A stretch of 64,000 nucleotides of DNA from Pseudomonas syringae KCTC 12500. Its GTDB lineage: Bacteria; Pseudomonadota; Gammaproteobacteria; Pseudomonadales; Pseudomonadaceae. The DNA lies in NCBI RefSeq assembly GCF_000507185.2, contig NZ_AYTM02000002.1, positions 2,317,501 to 2,381,500 of the forward strand. Reading direction: 5' to 3'. Below, piece after piece: positions 42,418-51,965 of the stretch. Below the pieces are notes generated by a model. That model saw nothing but the letters and a program-made list of their open reading frames with translations. It was not told the origin of the DNA and searched no databases. Positions within the stretch are counted from its first letter, which is position 1. Each line of letters opens with the position of its first letter. The translations under genes were made by a program, and so were the position numbers.

Positions 42418-43242
42418 ATGCCGGATCTACTCATCGACGGTAAGACACTTCACTATTCCGACCAGGGCACGGGCCCGGTGGTATTGCTCGGTCACAGCTA
42501 TCTCTGGGACAAGGCGATGTGGAGTGCGCAGATTGATACCCTGGCCAGCCAGTATCGGGTGATTGTGCCGGATCTGTGGGGGCATGGGGATTCCAGCGGT
42601 TTCCCGGAGGGCACTCGCAATCTCGATGACCTGGCGCGGCATGCGCTGGCGCTGCTGGATCATTTGAATATCGAGCGTTGCAGCATCGTCGGGCTGTCGG
42701 TCGGCGGTATGTGGGGCGCAATCGCTGCACTGCTCGCGCCAGAGCGCATCACCGGGCTGGTGCTGATGGACACCTATCTGGGCAAAGAGACCGAGGCCAA
42801 GAAAGCCTACTATTTCTCGTTGCTCGACAAGCTGGAAGAAGTCGGGAGCTTTCCTGAGCCGCTGCTGGATATCGTTGTACCGATCTTCTTCCGTCCTGGG
42901 ATTGATCCGCAGTCGCCTGTGTACACGTCGTTTCGTGCAGCGCTTGCTGGCATGAATGCCGAGCAGTTGCGTCAGTCCGTGGTACCGCTGGGAAGAATGA
43001 TTTTCGGTCGTGATGACCGGCTCGGGTTGATCGAACAGCTGAATGCCGACACCACGCTGGTGATGTGTGGTGATGCAGATATTCCGCGCCCGCCTGAGGA
43101 AACGCATGAGATGGCGAACCTGATCGGCTGCCCTTACGTGCTGGTGCCTGAGGCGGGGCATATCACCAATCTGGAAAATCCCGCGTTCGTATCGGGTGCG
43201 CTGATGACGTTCCTGGCGCGGGTTAACCAGAAGCAGGGTTGA
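42418..43242 (+). CDS. Alpha/beta-fold hydrolase (274 aa)
   Basis: Cytoplasmic hydrolase with the nucleophile elbow GLSVGG (Ser), a probable acid residue in CGDADIP and the His in AGHITN. The oxyanion region is LGHSYLWDKAMW and PDLWGHGDSSGFPEG follows. Length is normal for BioH/haloperoxidase-like hydrolases; the substrate cannot be deduced. I chose ATG at 42418 over an upstream ATG at 42385 by family similarity. The 213-nt gap upstream (42205-42417) holds nothing I recognise. Confidence 0.87.
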   Translation: MPDLLIDGKTLHYSDQGTGPVVLLGHSYLWDKAMWSAQIDTLASQYRVIVPDLWGHGDSSGFPEGTRNLDDLARHALALLDHLNIERCSIVGLSVGGMWGAIAALLAPERITGLVLMDTYLGKETEAKKAYYFSLLDKLEEVGSFPEPLLDIVVPIFFRPGIDPQSPVYTSFRAALAGMNAEQLRQSVVPLGRMIFGRDDRLGLIEQLNADTTLVMCGDADIPRPPEETHEMANLIGCPYVLVPEAGHITNLENPAFVSGALMTFLARVNQKQG

Positions 43243-43276
43243 GCTGAGCCGCGCCTTCAAGGACGTCAGCACCCCA

Positions 43277-43807
43277 TCAATTCAGCACACCATCCAGAAT
43301 CGCGTACACAATCCCCGAACCCACGGCGATCAGCACGACGTCGGTGCCCAAGCGGCGCCATTCGTAGCCGTCATACTGTGGCAGGTATTGCAGCGAGCGG
43401 CTGTCCAGGCGCTTGCCGTAACCAGGTGGCAATGGACGGCCCTTGGCGATGTGTACGCCCGGCGGCAGTGGCTGGCCCCGGCCGATGACGTCGCGGTGTT
43501 GCTGGAAAGTCTCGCGTACCGGGCCGAAATCCTGCGGTGGGCGGTTGCCGCCGCGGTTGTCCTGATGCGCCTGTCTGCCTGGCGGGTTGCCCGGGCCTTT
43601 GTCGGGACCCCTGCCATTGTCATTGCCCGGTCCACGGTCATTGCCGCGCTGGTTAGGCCCGCCGTCGTTCGGCGGTCCTGGCTGTTGGGCACCACGGTTG
43701 TCGTCCGGGCCATCACCGCGCTGATCAGGTGGTGCAGCGTGCAGCAGCGGACTGGCGCTGATCATCAAGATACCCAGTCCGGTGATAAAACGGTTTGGCA
43801 GTTTCAT
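43277..43807 (-). CDS. RcnB/CigR-like periplasmic protein (176 aa)
   Basis: A Sec signal (about 1-25, ending LLHAAPPDQ) is followed by a low-complexity Gly/Asn/Pro/Asp/Arg-rich region (about 25-100) and a conserved tail. The tail, RPLPPGYGKRLDSRSLQYLP and EWRRLGTDVVLIAVGSGIVY, matches the RcnB-like/CigR group. Its last segment is hydrophobic, so it may be membrane-tethered. Functions proposed for this group include metal homeostasis and virulence modulation; none can be proved here. Confidence 0.78.
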   Translation of the reverse strand: MKLPNRFITGLGILMISASPLLHAAPPDQRGDGPDDNRGAQQPGPPNDGGPNQRGNDRGPGNDNGRGPDKGPGNPPGRQAHQDNRGGNRPPQDFGPVRETFQQHRDVIGRGQPLPPGVHIAKGRPLPPGYGKRLDSRSLQYLPQYDGYEWRRLGTDVVLIAVGSGIVYAILDGVLN

Positions 43808-43835
43808 GGTGCTTCCTAGACTTCACGCGATGCAG

Positions 43836-43870
43836 CAAAAAGGGGTTCATGACGTTGGTCATGAACCCCT
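43836..43870 (-). terminator. Intrinsic terminator of the trpBA operon
   Basis: A perfect 13-bp stem (arms 43841-43853 and 43858-43870, loop GTTG) is followed on the minus strand by TTTTT. It lies 62 nt past the trpA stop and just upstream of the CigR-like gene. Confidence 0.9.
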
Positions 43871-43932
43871 TATGTCTTGCTACATAGAGCCGCCGCTCAG
43901 GCTTTGATTCCTCTGTATCAGAAACTTTACCC

Positions 43933-44742
43933 TCAGCGACGAGCGCTACGTACGCCCTCGGCCAGTGCCGCGCACAGCGTCAGTACGCCGTCGATGGCGT
44001 GCTCCGGCGACTCGGCGCTGGCGATCTTGTCGACGAAGGCCGAGCCCACGACCACGCCGTCAGCCAGACGCGCAATCGCCGCGGCCTGCTCGGGTGTGCG
44101 GATACCGAAACCGACGCTGATCGGCAGATCTGTGTGGCGGCGCAAGCGAGCGATGGCCTCAGTGACGTGCTCGGTGGTGGCCGAGCCAGCACCGGTCACA
44201 CCGGCAACCGACACGTAGTAGACGAACCCGGAGCTCCGTTCCAGCACACGCGGCAGACGCGCATCGTCAGTGGTCGGCGTGGTCAGACGGATGAAGTCGA
44301 TGCCGGACGCCTGTGCAGGTGTCGCCAGCTCGGCGTCGTGCTCGGGTGGCAGGTCAACGATGATGAGACCGTCAACGCCTGCTTCTTTTGCCTGCGTCAC
44401 GAAGGCTTCGACGCCAAAGCGGTGGATAGGGTTGTAGTAACCCATCAGCACAATCGGCGTAGTCTGATCGTCGACACGGAACTCGCTGACCATCTGCAGG
44501 GTTTTCTGCAGGGTCTGGCCAGCGTCCAGAGCACGCAGGGTCGCCAGCTGAATCGCCACGCCGTCGGCCATCGGATCGGTGAACGGCATACCCAGCTCGA
44601 TCACGTCAGCACCCGCCGCAGGCAGGCCCTTCAGGACTTTCAGCGAAGTGTCGTAGCCAGGGTCACCGGCGGTGATGAAGGTGACCAGCGCCGCACGACC
44701 TTCGGTTTTAAGCTGGGCGAAACGATGTTCTAGACGGCTCAT
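43933..44742 (-). CDS. trpA: Tryptophan synthase alpha chain (269 aa)
   Basis: Cleaves indole-3-glycerol phosphate to indole and glyceraldehyde-3-phosphate. Catalytic Glu49 lies in [15 protein letters not shown] with Asp60 at its end, the same numbering as in enteric enzymes. [15 protein letters not shown] forms part of the phosphate site. Length is normal. Its ATG overlaps the trpB stop by 4 nt. Confidence 0.98.
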   Translation of the reverse strand: MSRLEHRFAQLKTEGRAALVTFITAGDPGYDTSLKVLKGLPAAGADVIELGMPFTDPMADGVAIQLATLRALDAGQTLQKTLQMVSEFRVDDQTTPIVLMGYYNPIHRFGVEAFVTQAKEAGVDGLIIVDLPPEHDAELATPAQASGIDFIRLTTPTTDDARLPRVLERSSGFVYYVSVAGVTGAGSATTEHVTEAIARLRRHTDLPISVGFGIRTPEQAAAIARLADGVVVGSAFVDKIASAESPEHAIDGVLTLCAALAEGVRSARR

Positions 44743-45968
44743 ACCAGCTGCTCCTGAGTGTGTTCGGCGGCGGCCATGTGGTTCATGACGGTTTGCATGT
44801 CTTTGTCACCGCGCCCGGACAGGCACACGACCATCAGGTGGTCGTCGCGCAGGTTGGTCGCGCGTTTCATGGCTTCGGCCAGGGCGTGAGCGGTTTCCAG
44901 CGCCGGGATGATGCCTTCGAGCAGGCAGCACTGATGGAAAGCGTCCAGCGCTTCATCATCGGTGATGCTGACGTACTCGACGCGCTTCACTTCGTGCAGG
45001 AATGCGTGTTCCGGGCCGATGCCTGGATAGTCCAGACCGGCAGAGATCGAGTGCGCATCGGTGATCTGACCGTCGCCATCCTGCAGCAGGTAGGTACGAT
45101 TGCCGTGCAGCACGCCCGGTACGCCGCCGTTCAGGCTGGCCGCGTGCTTGTCGGTGCTGACGCCATGACCGCCCGCTTCAACACCGATGATTTCCACGCT
45201 GGCGTCATCCAGGAACGGATGGAACAGGCCCATGGCGTTGGAACCGCCACCGACACAGGCGACCAGGCTGTCCGGCAGACGACCTTCCTTCTCCAGCATC
45301 TGCTCTTTGGTTTCCTTGCCGATGATGGCCTGGAAATCACGGACCATCGCCGGGTAAGGGTGCGGTCCTGCAACGGTGCCGATCAGGTAGAAGGTGTCTT
45401 CAACGTTGGTCACCCAGTCACGCAGCGCTTCGTTCATCGCATCTTTCAGGGTGCCGGTGCCGGAAGTGACCGGAACGATTTCAGCGCCCAGCAGCCTCAT
45501 GCGGAACACGTTGGCCTGCTGACGCTCGATGTCGGTAGCACCCATGTAGATCACACAAGGCAGGCCGAAACGTGCAGCGACCGTTGCCGTGGCAACGCCG
45601 TGCATGCCGGCGCCGGTTTCCGCGATCAGGCGTTTTTTGCCCATGCGCTTGGCCAGCAGCACCTGGCCGATGCAGTTGTTGATCTTGTGCGCGCCGGTGT
45701 GATTGAGCTCTTCGCGCTTGAAGTAGATCTTCGCGCCGCCGCAGAACTCAGTCAGGCGTTCAGCGAAGTACAGCGGGTTCGGACGGCCCACGTAATCGCG
45801 CTGGAAGTAGGCCATTTCTTTGATGAATTCCGGATCTACCTTGGCCGCTTCGTACTCGCGGTTGAGGTCGAGCACCAGCGGCATCAGGGTTTCAGCCACG
45901 TAGCGGCCGCCGAATGAGCCGAACAGGCCGTTGGCGTCGGGGCCGCTGCGGAAATTGGTCTGGGTCAT
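44739..45968 (-). CDS. trpB: Tryptophan synthase beta chain (409 aa)
   Basis: PLP enzyme that condenses indole with serine. The PLP Lys is Lys95 in [15 protein letters not shown], and the phosphate loop is [10 protein letters not shown] near residue 240. [17 protein letters not shown] is the conserved COMM-domain region. Length is normal. First gene of trpBA and divergent from trpI. Confidence 0.98.
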   Translation of the reverse strand: MTQTNFRSGPDANGLFGSFGGRYVAETLMPLVLDLNREYEAAKVDPEFIKEMAYFQRDYVGRPNPLYFAERLTEFCGGAKIYFKREELNHTGAHKINNCIGQVLLAKRMGKKRLIAETGAGMHGVATATVAARFGLPCVIYMGATDIERQQANVFRMRLLGAEIVPVTSGTGTLKDAMNEALRDWVTNVEDTFYLIGTVAGPHPYPAMVRDFQAIIGKETKEQMLEKEGRLPDSLVACVGGGSNAMGLFHPFLDDASVEIIGVEAGGHGVSTDKHAASLNGGVPGVLHGNRTYLLQDGDGQITDAHSISAGLDYPGIGPEHAFLHEVKRVEYVSITDDEALDAFHQCCLLEGIIPALETAHALAEAMKRATNLRDDHLMVVCLSGRGDKDMQTVMNHMAAAEHTQEQLV

Positions 45969-46095
45969 GAAGTGCTCCAGTTGCGGTATTGGGCGAATAG
46001 GTTGAGCCGTATTGGCAATGGGTCCACTTTAACCAGCGCAAGGCCGGATGAAAACCGATAAGATCGCTGCAACCTGTCAGGAAAACTCACAGATC
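45969..46095. promoter_or_regulatory. TrpI-controlled divergent promoter region of trpBA and trpI
   Basis: The 127-nt gap between divergent trpB and trpI is the known site of TrpI action in pseudomonads, where TrpI with indoleglycerol phosphate activates trpBA and limits its own transcription. I could not define the operator bases from this sequence alone. Confidence 0.7.
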
Positions 46096-47004
46096 ATGAG
46101 CCGCGACCTCCCTCCCCTCAATGCATTGCGCGCCTTTGAAAGCACTGCCCGGCTTGGCAGTGTCAGTCAGGCCGCTGAACAGCTGAACGTCACACATGGC
46201 GCTGTCAGTCGCCAGTTGAAAGTGCTTGAAGAGCACCTAGGTGTAAGCCTGTTCAGCAAGGACGGACGAGGCTTGAAACTCACAGATGCAGGTATTCGTC
46301 TACGCGATGTCAGCGGCGACGCGTTCGACCGGTTGCGCGGTGTATGTGCAGAGCTGAGCAAGGGCAGCGCAGATGCGCCGTTCGTGCTGGGGTGCTCGGG
46401 CAGCCTGCTGGCGCGCTGGTTTATCCCACGCTTGAGCCGCCTGAATGCCGAGCTGCCGGACCTGCGTCTGCACTTGTCGGCAGGCGAAGGTGACCTTGAC
46501 CCGCGTCGGCCAGGGCTTGATGCCCTGCTGATCTTTGCCGAGCCGCCGTGGCCTGCAGACATGCAGGTATTCGAACTGGCAAGCGAGCGGATCGGACCGG
46601 TGTTGAGCCCACGCTTCGCGCGATTCCAGCGTCTGTGCGATGCACCTGTCGAGGCGTTGCTGGAAGAATCATTGCTGCAAACCACATCGCGTCCGCAGGC
46701 GTGGCCAAGCTGGGCGCAGCAGAACGGTATCGACCCGCAGTCATTGCGTTACGGGCAGGGTTTCGAGCATTTGTATTATTTGCTGGAGGCGGCCGTGGCG
46801 GGCCTTGGCATCGCGATTGCGCCGGAACCTCTGGTCATCGATGACCTGAAGGCCGGTCGCCTGGCTGCGCCTTGGGGGTTCAGTGAAACCCCGGCGCAGC
46901 TGGCGCTTTGGGTACCCAGACGTGCGGCCGATGGACGGGCGCAACAGCTTGCTCAATGGTTGAAAAATGAGCTGAAGCGGTCCGGGGAACCGATCAGAAA
47001 CTGA
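46096..47004 (+). CDS. trpI: LysR-type activator of trpBA, TrpI (302 aa)
   Basis: LysR family. The helix-turn-helix region (about 5-62) reads [20 protein letters not shown] then [20 protein letters not shown]. The effector domain follows at about 90-295. Divergent placement from trpBA is diagnostic of TrpI in pseudomonads. I chose ATG at 46096 by family similarity. Convergent with the DUF883 gene, the two stops being adjacent. Confidence 0.94.
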   Translation: MSRDLPPLNALRAFESTARLGSVSQAAEQLNVTHGAVSRQLKVLEEHLGVSLFSKDGRGLKLTDAGIRLRDVSGDAFDRLRGVCAELSKGSADAPFVLGCSGSLLARWFIPRLSRLNAELPDLRLHLSAGEGDLDPRRPGLDALLIFAEPPWPADMQVFELASERIGPVLSPRFARFQRLCDAPVEALLEESLLQTTSRPQAWPSWAQQNGIDPQSLRYGQGFEHLYYLLEAAVAGLGIAIAPEPLVIDDLKAGRLAAPWGFSETPAQLALWVPRRAADGRAQQLAQWLKNELKRSGEPIRN

Positions 47005-47331
47005 TCAGTTACCGCGCTTGAACAGCATGTAGGCAGCGATCAGGCCGATGGCACCTACCGCAACGCCGGCGGTGGTCCAAGGATGTTCCTGAGCGTAGTC
47101 ACGAGTTGCCAGTGCGTTTTCGCGGGTTTTCTCTTTGACGTCTTCGTAGACATCGCTGAGCAGGCTGCGCGAATGGCTCAGCGCGCTTTCAGCGTTGGCT
47201 TTCAGATTCTTCAGAGTCTTGCGCGACTCGTCGGTAGCATCGGCTTTCAGGCCCTCGAGGGACTTCAGGAGGCTCTCGATTTCAGCTTCCATACTCTGCA
47301 ACGAGGCTTTGCGAAGTGACGTAGTAGCCAT
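47005..47331 (-). CDS. DUF883 family (ElaB/YqjD-like) membrane-anchored protein (108 aa)
   Basis: A long charged helix/coiled coil (about 10-78) is followed by EHPWTTAGVAVGAIGLIAAY, a single C-terminal transmembrane helix, and a short basic tail (FKRGN). This is the layout of ElaB/YqjD/YgaM proteins, which tether to the inner membrane and can bind ribosomes in stationary phase. Ribosome binding here is inferred from family members only. Confidence 0.9.
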   Translation of the reverse strand: MATTSLRKASLQSMEAEIESLLKSLEGLKADATDESRKTLKNLKANAESALSHSRSLLSDVYEDVKEKTRENALATRDYAQEHPWTTAGVAVGAIGLIAAYMLFKRGN

Positions 47332-47496
47332 GGTGTTTCTCCTGCAATGATGAGTGAGCGTGTTGTTTCGGACTCCGGGCTTTTTGGAAAGTGCGATGGG
47401 ATTTTTGCAAAGGTCTGAACTTTTGCGCGCCTTCTCCTGACAGAAGCAGGGAGCGCGCTCTATATCGCGTCTTTTTCAGACCTCAGGAGAACTGCC

Positions 47497-47712
47497 ATGT
47501 CGGATCATCACACGTACAAGAAAGTTGAAATCGTAGGCTCTTCCACGACCACCATCGAAGACGCCATCAACAATGCCCTGGCCGAAGCCAGCAAAAGCCT
47601 CGACCTGATGGAATGGTTCGAAGTGACTGAAACCCGCGGCCATATCGAAAACGGCAAAGTCGCGCACTTCCAGGTGACATTGAAAGTGGGCTTCCGCATC
47701 ACCAACAGCTGA
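47497..47712 (+). CDS. Dodecin flavin-binding protein (71 aa)
   Basis: Small dodecameric flavin-storage protein. The typical sequence YKKVEIVGSSTTTIEDAINN, then LDLMEWFEVTETRGHIENG and the C-terminal HFQVTLKVGFRI is complete. The Trp in MEWFEV is the flavin-stacking residue. Good AGGAG site upstream. Length is normal. Confidence 0.96.
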   Translation: MSDHHTYKKVEIVGSSTTTIEDAINNALAEASKSLDLMEWFEVTETRGHIENGKVAHFQVTLKVGFRITNS

Positions 47713-47857
47713 GGGTGATCTGAACCTTTCGGCTGGCCGATTGCCATAACTTGCGCTACACGCAGATGTGGCCACGCGTTCGCTGTGTGAGCGTGGGGAT
47801 TTCAATGGGCGCCTGTTCCGATGGCGTCTTCATTTGGCCGGACGAGAGGGATTACCC

Positions 47858-48082
47858 ATGAAGAAGTTTTTGTTGGCCGTAGGCTTGCTGAGCATTGCAG
47901 GCACTGCCCTCGCGGCAGGCAAGCCATGTGAAGAGTTGAAAAGTGAACTCGATGCCAGACTCCAGGCGAAGGGCGTAACGTCCTACACGCTGGAAGTGGT
48001 CGAGAAAGGCAGCGCGGCCGACAAGCAAGTCGTCGGCACCTGCGAAGGTGGTACCAAGGAAATCGTTTACCAGCGCGGTTGA
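47858..48082 (+). CDS. DUF1161 small periplasmic protein, copy 1 (74 aa)
   Basis: Signal peptide (about 1-20, ending TALAAG) followed by the family core CEELKSELDARLQAKGVTSY then TLEVV, and CEGGTKEIVYQRG. Two cysteines probably form a disulfide. I chose ATG at 47858. A paralogue lies at 49983-50216. The function of DUF1161 is unknown. Confidence 0.9.
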   Translation: MKKFLLAVGLLSIAGTALAAGKPCEELKSELDARLQAKGVTSYTLEVVEKGSAADKQVVGTCEGGTKEIVYQRG

Positions 48083-48142
48083 TTGCCAACCGGGCCCGGC
48101 TCAGGCCGGGTTGCCCGGTTAATCCCGTTTGCAGGTTTCACG

Positions 48143-48187
48143 AACAGAATCGCCCCGGGCTGTCATCCAGTCCGGGGCGATTCTGTT
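48143..48187. terminator. Bidirectional terminator between DUF1161 copy 1 and the luciferase-like gene
   Basis: A perfect 16-bp stem (AACAGAATCGCCCCGG at 48143-48158, its complement at 48172-48187) encloses a 13-nt loop between convergent genes. Its A/T-rich ends give short U-runs on both strands. Confidence 0.82.
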
Positions 48188-48218
48188 TGTGGCTGCTTTT
48201 CCCGATTCGGAAAAGCGC

Positions 48219-49220
48219 TTAGCCATGTGCGACCTGCGCGAGGATCTCGTAGGACCGCAGTCGATCCTCATGCTCGTACATGTCGCAGGTGAAGATCAAC
48301 TCATCGGCATCGGTCTGCTCGAGCAGTACGTCCAGCTTGGCGCGAATCTTGTCCGGGCCACCCACCATCGCCAGCCCGAGGAAGCTTGCTACGGCCTCAC
48401 GCTCGTGTGGCAGCCACAGACCGTCCATCGATTCGACAGGCGGACGCTGCATCAGGCTGTGTCCACGCATCAGCGCCAGAATGCGCTGATAGACCGAGGT
48501 CGCCAGGTATTCGGCATGCTCGTCCGTGTCGGCTGCCGACAGGGGCACGCCGAGCATTACGTAAGGATTGTCGAGCACTTCCGATGGCTGGAAGTGATTG
48601 CGATACACGCGAATCGCCTCGTGCATGTAACGCGGCGCAAAGTGCGAGGCGAAGGCATACGGCAAGCCGCGCATGCCTGCCAGCTGGGCGCTGAACAGGC
48701 TCGAGCCGAGCAGCCAGATCGGCACGTTGGTGTTTGAACCGGGTACGGCGATCACTTTTTGATCAGGCGTGCGCGGGCCCAAATATTCCATCAGCTCGGT
48801 GACATCATCCGGAAAGTCATCGGCACTGCCGGAGCGCTCGCGGCGCAAGGCACGCGCAGTCATCTGGTCAGAGCCCGGTGCGCGGCCCAGCCCCAGGTCG
48901 ATGCGGCCGGGATACAGGCTGGCCAGGGTGCCGAACTGCTCGGCAATCACCAGCGGCGCGTGGTTGGGCAGCATGATCCCGCCCGACCCGACACGAATGG
49001 TCGACGTGCCGCCTGCAAGGTAGGCGAGCAGCACCGCAGTCGCTGAACTAGCGATGCCGTCCATGTTGTGGTGTTCGGCCACCCAGAAGCGGTTGTAACC
49101 GAGCTTTTCGACATGCTGGGCGAGGTTCAGCGAGTTGCGCAGCGATTCGGCGGGCCCTTTGTCGTGGCGCACCGGCACCAGATCAAGGGTGGAAATTTTT
49201 ACATCTGCCAGACGTTTCAT
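48219..49220 (-). CDS. Luciferase-like monooxygenase, LLM class (333 aa)
   Basis: FMN-dependent monooxygenase of the bacterial-luciferase-like superfamily, close to YhbW/MsnO8-type proteins. The start is [20 protein letters not shown]; core motifs are [40 protein letters not shown] and [13 protein letters not shown]. The substrate is unknown. I chose ATG at 49220 by similarity, leaving out the open upstream extension. Divergent from the OsmC gene. Confidence 0.92.
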   Translation of the reverse strand: MKRLADVKISTLDLVPVRHDKGPAESLRNSLNLAQHVEKLGYNRFWVAEHHNMDGIASSATAVLLAYLAGGTSTIRVGSGGIMLPNHAPLVIAEQFGTLASLYPGRIDLGLGRAPGSDQMTARALRRERSGSADDFPDDVTELMEYLGPRTPDQKVIAVPGSNTNVPIWLLGSSLFSAQLAGMRGLPYAFASHFAPRYMHEAIRVYRNHFQPSEVLDNPYVMLGVPLSAADTDEHAEYLATSVYQRILALMRGHSLMQRPPVESMDGLWLPHEREAVASFLGLAMVGGPDKIRAKLDVLLEQTDADELIFTCDMYEHEDRLRSYEILAQVAHG

Positions 49221-49432
49221 AGGCCGGGGTAGCTCCTCGAATTGTGATGGGCCGGCTGCTGGAGCTGCCCACGATGAAACAGCAGTGCGGGCGCAAGTCC
49301 GGCTTTTCAATGGGGCAGTGTAGAAAAACCTACTGAAATGGTAGGTCTTTCCGACGGTTGAACTTTCCAGAGCCGTCTATCCTCAGAATGCTGTAACAGC
49401 AACGATCCAAATTCATTCCAAAAGGAGCCACT

Positions 49433-49864
49433 ATGAGCATCGTCAAGAAAGCATCCGCCCACTGGGAAGGTGATCTGAAAAGCGGTATCGGCAGCATCTC
49501 CACGGAAACCGGCGTGTTGCGCGAAGCACCTTACGGCTTCAAGGCACGTTTTGAAGGCGGCAAAGGCACCAACCCGGAAGAACTGATCGGTGCAGCCCAC
49601 GCAGGCTGTTTCTCGATGGCACTGTCCATGATTCTGGGCGGTGCAGGCCTGACTGCTGAAAGCATCGATACTCAGGCTGAGGTGTCGCTGGATCAGGTAG
49701 AAGGCGGTTTCGCGATCAGCGCTGTGCATTTGACCCTCAAGGCCAAAGTGCCAGGCGCGACCCAAGAGAAGTTCGACGAGTTGACCAAGCAGGCCAAAGA
49801 AGGCTGCCCGGTTTCCAAGGTACTGAACGCCAAGATCACCCTGGATGCGACATTGCTGAGCTGA
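49433..49864 (+). CDS. osmC: OsmC-type organic hydroperoxide peroxidase (143 aa)
   Basis: Thiol peroxidase that reduces organic hydroperoxides. The two redox cysteines are Cys59 in HAGCFSMALS and Cys125 in EGCPVSKVL. The start VKKASAHWEGDLKSGIGSIS and LREAPYGFKARFEGG match OsmC rather than Ohr. Preceded by AAAGGAG. Length is normal. Confidence 0.95.
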   Translation: MSIVKKASAHWEGDLKSGIGSISTETGVLREAPYGFKARFEGGKGTNPEELIGAAHAGCFSMALSMILGGAGLTAESIDTQAEVSLDQVEGGFAISAVHLTLKAKVPGATQEKFDELTKQAKEGCPVSKVLNAKITLDATLLS

Positions 49865-49982
49865 TTCACAGCCAGCCTTGCAGGGGCGCCTTGTGCGCTC
49901 CTGTATCTGCTGTATAAAGCTGGCTTGCTTCATCGGTCATGCGTTGGTTGACGCATGGTTTGATTATGATCAGGAGTCGAGC

Positions 49983-50216
49983 ATGAAACGTTTTATTCTG
50001 GCAGCGACCTGCACCCTGCTGGCAACCAGTGCCCTGGCGGCACCGAAATCCTGCGAAGAACTCAAGGCTGAAATCGAAGCCAAGATCCAGGCCAACAACG
50101 TCACGTCCTATACGCTGGAAATCGTGAGCAACGAAGAAGCCACCGATCCAAGCATGATCGTCGGCAGCTGCGACAACGGTACGAAAAAGATCATCTATCA
50201 GCTCAACGGACGCTGA
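49983..50216 (+). CDS. DUF1161 small periplasmic protein, copy 2 (77 aa)
   Basis: Signal peptide (about 1-20, ending SALAAP) followed by CEELKAEIEAKIQANNVTSY, TLEIVSNEE and CDNGTKKIIYQLNG. It is clearly paralogous to the gene at 47858: same length, same cysteines, same TSYTLE core. The two copies are separated only by the luciferase-like and osmC genes. Unknown function. Confidence 0.9.
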   Translation: MKRFILAATCTLLATSALAAPKSCEELKAEIEAKIQANNVTSYTLEIVSNEEATDPSMIVGSCDNGTKKIIYQLNGR

Positions 50217-50645
50217 TCAGATGCAGTGCACCCCGCCCTCTTCTTCCTCCTCGGCCACCACCTTGCGCTCTGCATCGTAAAGCCAGGCATCGACACTGTT
50301 CGCCAGTGAGCGTACCTCCAGCACATAGCGCTGCCCGGCAGCGAAGTGGTCGTAACGAACACTGACGTAACAGGTGATCTCGGTGTACTCGTCGCCGATC
50401 ATCCCCATGCCGCCCGAGCGGTACTCATAGTCATAACGCACCTGCAACTCATGGCTGCCCGGCGTGACTTGAAAGTAGCGCCCGTCATACGTGTTCTTGC
50501 CATCGAGCTTGTCGCCCATGATCAACTGGCCGGTGATGGTGCGCATGTCGACCCACGCCATGTCCGGATTGACGGCGGGCAAGGGACCGGCGCATCCGGC
50601 GAGGGTGGCGAGTACAAGTGCGATCGGCAGTGTCGTGAAGCGCAT
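50217..50645 (-). CDS. Hypothetical lipoprotein (142 aa)
   Basis: The signal peptide ends in a lipobox LAGC (about residue 18), so it should be lipid-anchored. The mature part contains GDKLDGKNTYDGRYFQVTPG and beta-type segments SHELQVRYDYEYRSGG and ITCYVSVRYDHFAAGQRYVL, suggesting a beta-rich fold. Glu-rich near the C-terminus. I recognise no named family. ATG at 50645 was chosen for the signal; convergent with and adjacent to DUF1161 copy 2. Confidence 0.8.
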   Translation of the reverse strand: MRFTTLPIALVLATLAGCAGPLPAVNPDMAWVDMRTITGQLIMGDKLDGKNTYDGRYFQVTPGSHELQVRYDYEYRSGGMGMIGDEYTEITCYVSVRYDHFAAGQRYVLEVRSLANSVDAWLYDAERKVVAEEEEEGGVHCI

Positions 50646-50738
50646 GTGGGCGGTTCCGGATTGTGTGAATTGAGCATAGCCTGCCACACCCGTCCGGCAT
50701 AACATCACCTTCTCCACATCACCAAAGCCCTTCCCTTC

Positions 50739-51794
50739 ATGGCCACATTCTCCCTACCACGCCTTCGCCACCTGCTAGCGCTGACGGCCGTCACGCTGCT
50801 TGCCGGCTGCTCCAGCGTTTCCTATTACGGCCAGTTGGCTCAAGGACAGTGGCAGTTGCTGCAGGCGCGCGAGCCGGTAGAGAAGATCGTGGCTGACCCG
50901 ACTCGGGATGCGGGTTTGCGCGAGCATCTGGTCCGGTCGCAGTTGGCGCGCACGTTTGCCAGTGAGCATTTGCATCTGCCGGACAACAAGAGTTACCGCC
51001 TGTATGCGGACCTGGGCCGCCCTTATGTGGTGTGGAATGTGTTCGCGACGGACGAGTTCTCGCTGGAGCCGGTCACGCATTGTTTTCCGATTGCAGGGTG
51101 TGTCGCGTATCGCGGTTATTACAGCCCTGGCGGGGCGCGTGGCGAGGCTGCGTTGCAGCGCCAGGCGGGCAAGGATGTGTATTTGAGTGGCGTGGAAGCC
51201 TATTCGACGCTGGGTTGGTTCAATGATCCGATTCTCAGTTCGATGATGGGCTGGGGTGACGAGCGTCTGGCCACGCTGATTTTTCATGAGTTGGCGCATC
51301 AGCGTTTTTATGTGAAGGACGACACCGAGTTCAACGAGTCCTACGCCAGTTTCGTCGAGCAGGAAGGTACGCGGCAATGGCGTGCGGCGCGGGGATTACC
51401 GCCGGAGAGTGTTTCGCAGTCGGCGCGGCGTGATCAGTTTACCCGGTTGGTACTCGACACCCGGGAGCGACTCAAGGGGCTTTATCGTCAACCCCTGTCG
51501 GCTGAGGTGATGCGCGCGCGCAAGGCTGAAGCATTCGAGCGGATGCGTCGTGACTATCGGGCGTTGCGGGATGAGCAGTGGGCTGGCGACAAGCGTTTCG
51601 ATGCCTGGATCAACAGCCCGATGAACAACGCCAAACTGCTGCCTTTTGGTCTTTACGATCAATGGGTGCCAGCGTTCGAGACGTTGTTCAGGCAGGTGAA
51701 TGGCGACTGGCAGGCGTTTTATAACGCTGTGGAAAAGTTGGGCGCGATGCCGGTCGAGGCGCGCAAGGCGGCGCTGCGGGCGTTGATGCCTTGA
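50739..51794 (+). CDS. Lipoprotein zinc metallopeptidase, aminopeptidase family (351 aa)
   Basis: An N-terminal signal with lipobox LLAGC (about residue 23) implies a membrane-anchored enzyme facing the periplasm. The gluzincin-like site is HELAHQ (183-188), followed by NESYASFVEQEG, which supplies the third ligand. FDAWINSPMNNAKLLPFGLY is a conserved C-terminal motif of this putative-aminopeptidase family. Substrate not established. Confidence 0.9.
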   Translation: MATFSLPRLRHLLALTAVTLLAGCSSVSYYGQLAQGQWQLLQAREPVEKIVADPTRDAGLREHLVRSQLARTFASEHLHLPDNKSYRLYADLGRPYVVWNVFATDEFSLEPVTHCFPIAGCVAYRGYYSPGGARGEAALQRQAGKDVYLSGVEAYSTLGWFNDPILSSMMGWGDERLATLIFHELAHQRFYVKDDTEFNESYASFVEQEGTRQWRAARGLPPESVSQSARRDQFTRLVLDTRERLKGLYRQPLSAEVMRARKAEAFERMRRDYRALRDEQWAGDKRFDAWINSPMNNAKLLPFGLYDQWVPAFETLFRQVNGDWQAFYNAVEKLGAMPVEARKAALRALMP

Positions 51795-51795
51795 A

Positions 51796-51935
51796 GCTCC
51801 TGTGGGAGCGAGCTTGCTCGCGAAGAGGTCGGCACAGCGCCCACACAAAGGGCGTTTGAACCGCGGTCTTCGCGAACAAGCGAAGCGTCGCCCCGGCTCG
51901 CGCCTACGGCCTTCGGCCAGAATTGAAGGCCGACT
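51796..51935. repeat. Pseudomonas REP-type pair after the metallopeptidase gene
   Basis: One unit is TGTGGGAGCGAGCTTGCTCG then CGAAGAGG (about 51801-51828); the inverted partner is CTTCGCGAACAAGCGAAGCG at about 51869-51888. The right half continues through TCGCCCCGGCTCGCGCC to a GGCCTTCGGCCAGAATT end, matching in inverse orientation the element at 29145-29275. It lies between convergent genes. Confidence 0.82.
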
Positions 51936-51965
51936 GAGTGCAGAGCGCATTATTAATAGCGGGCC

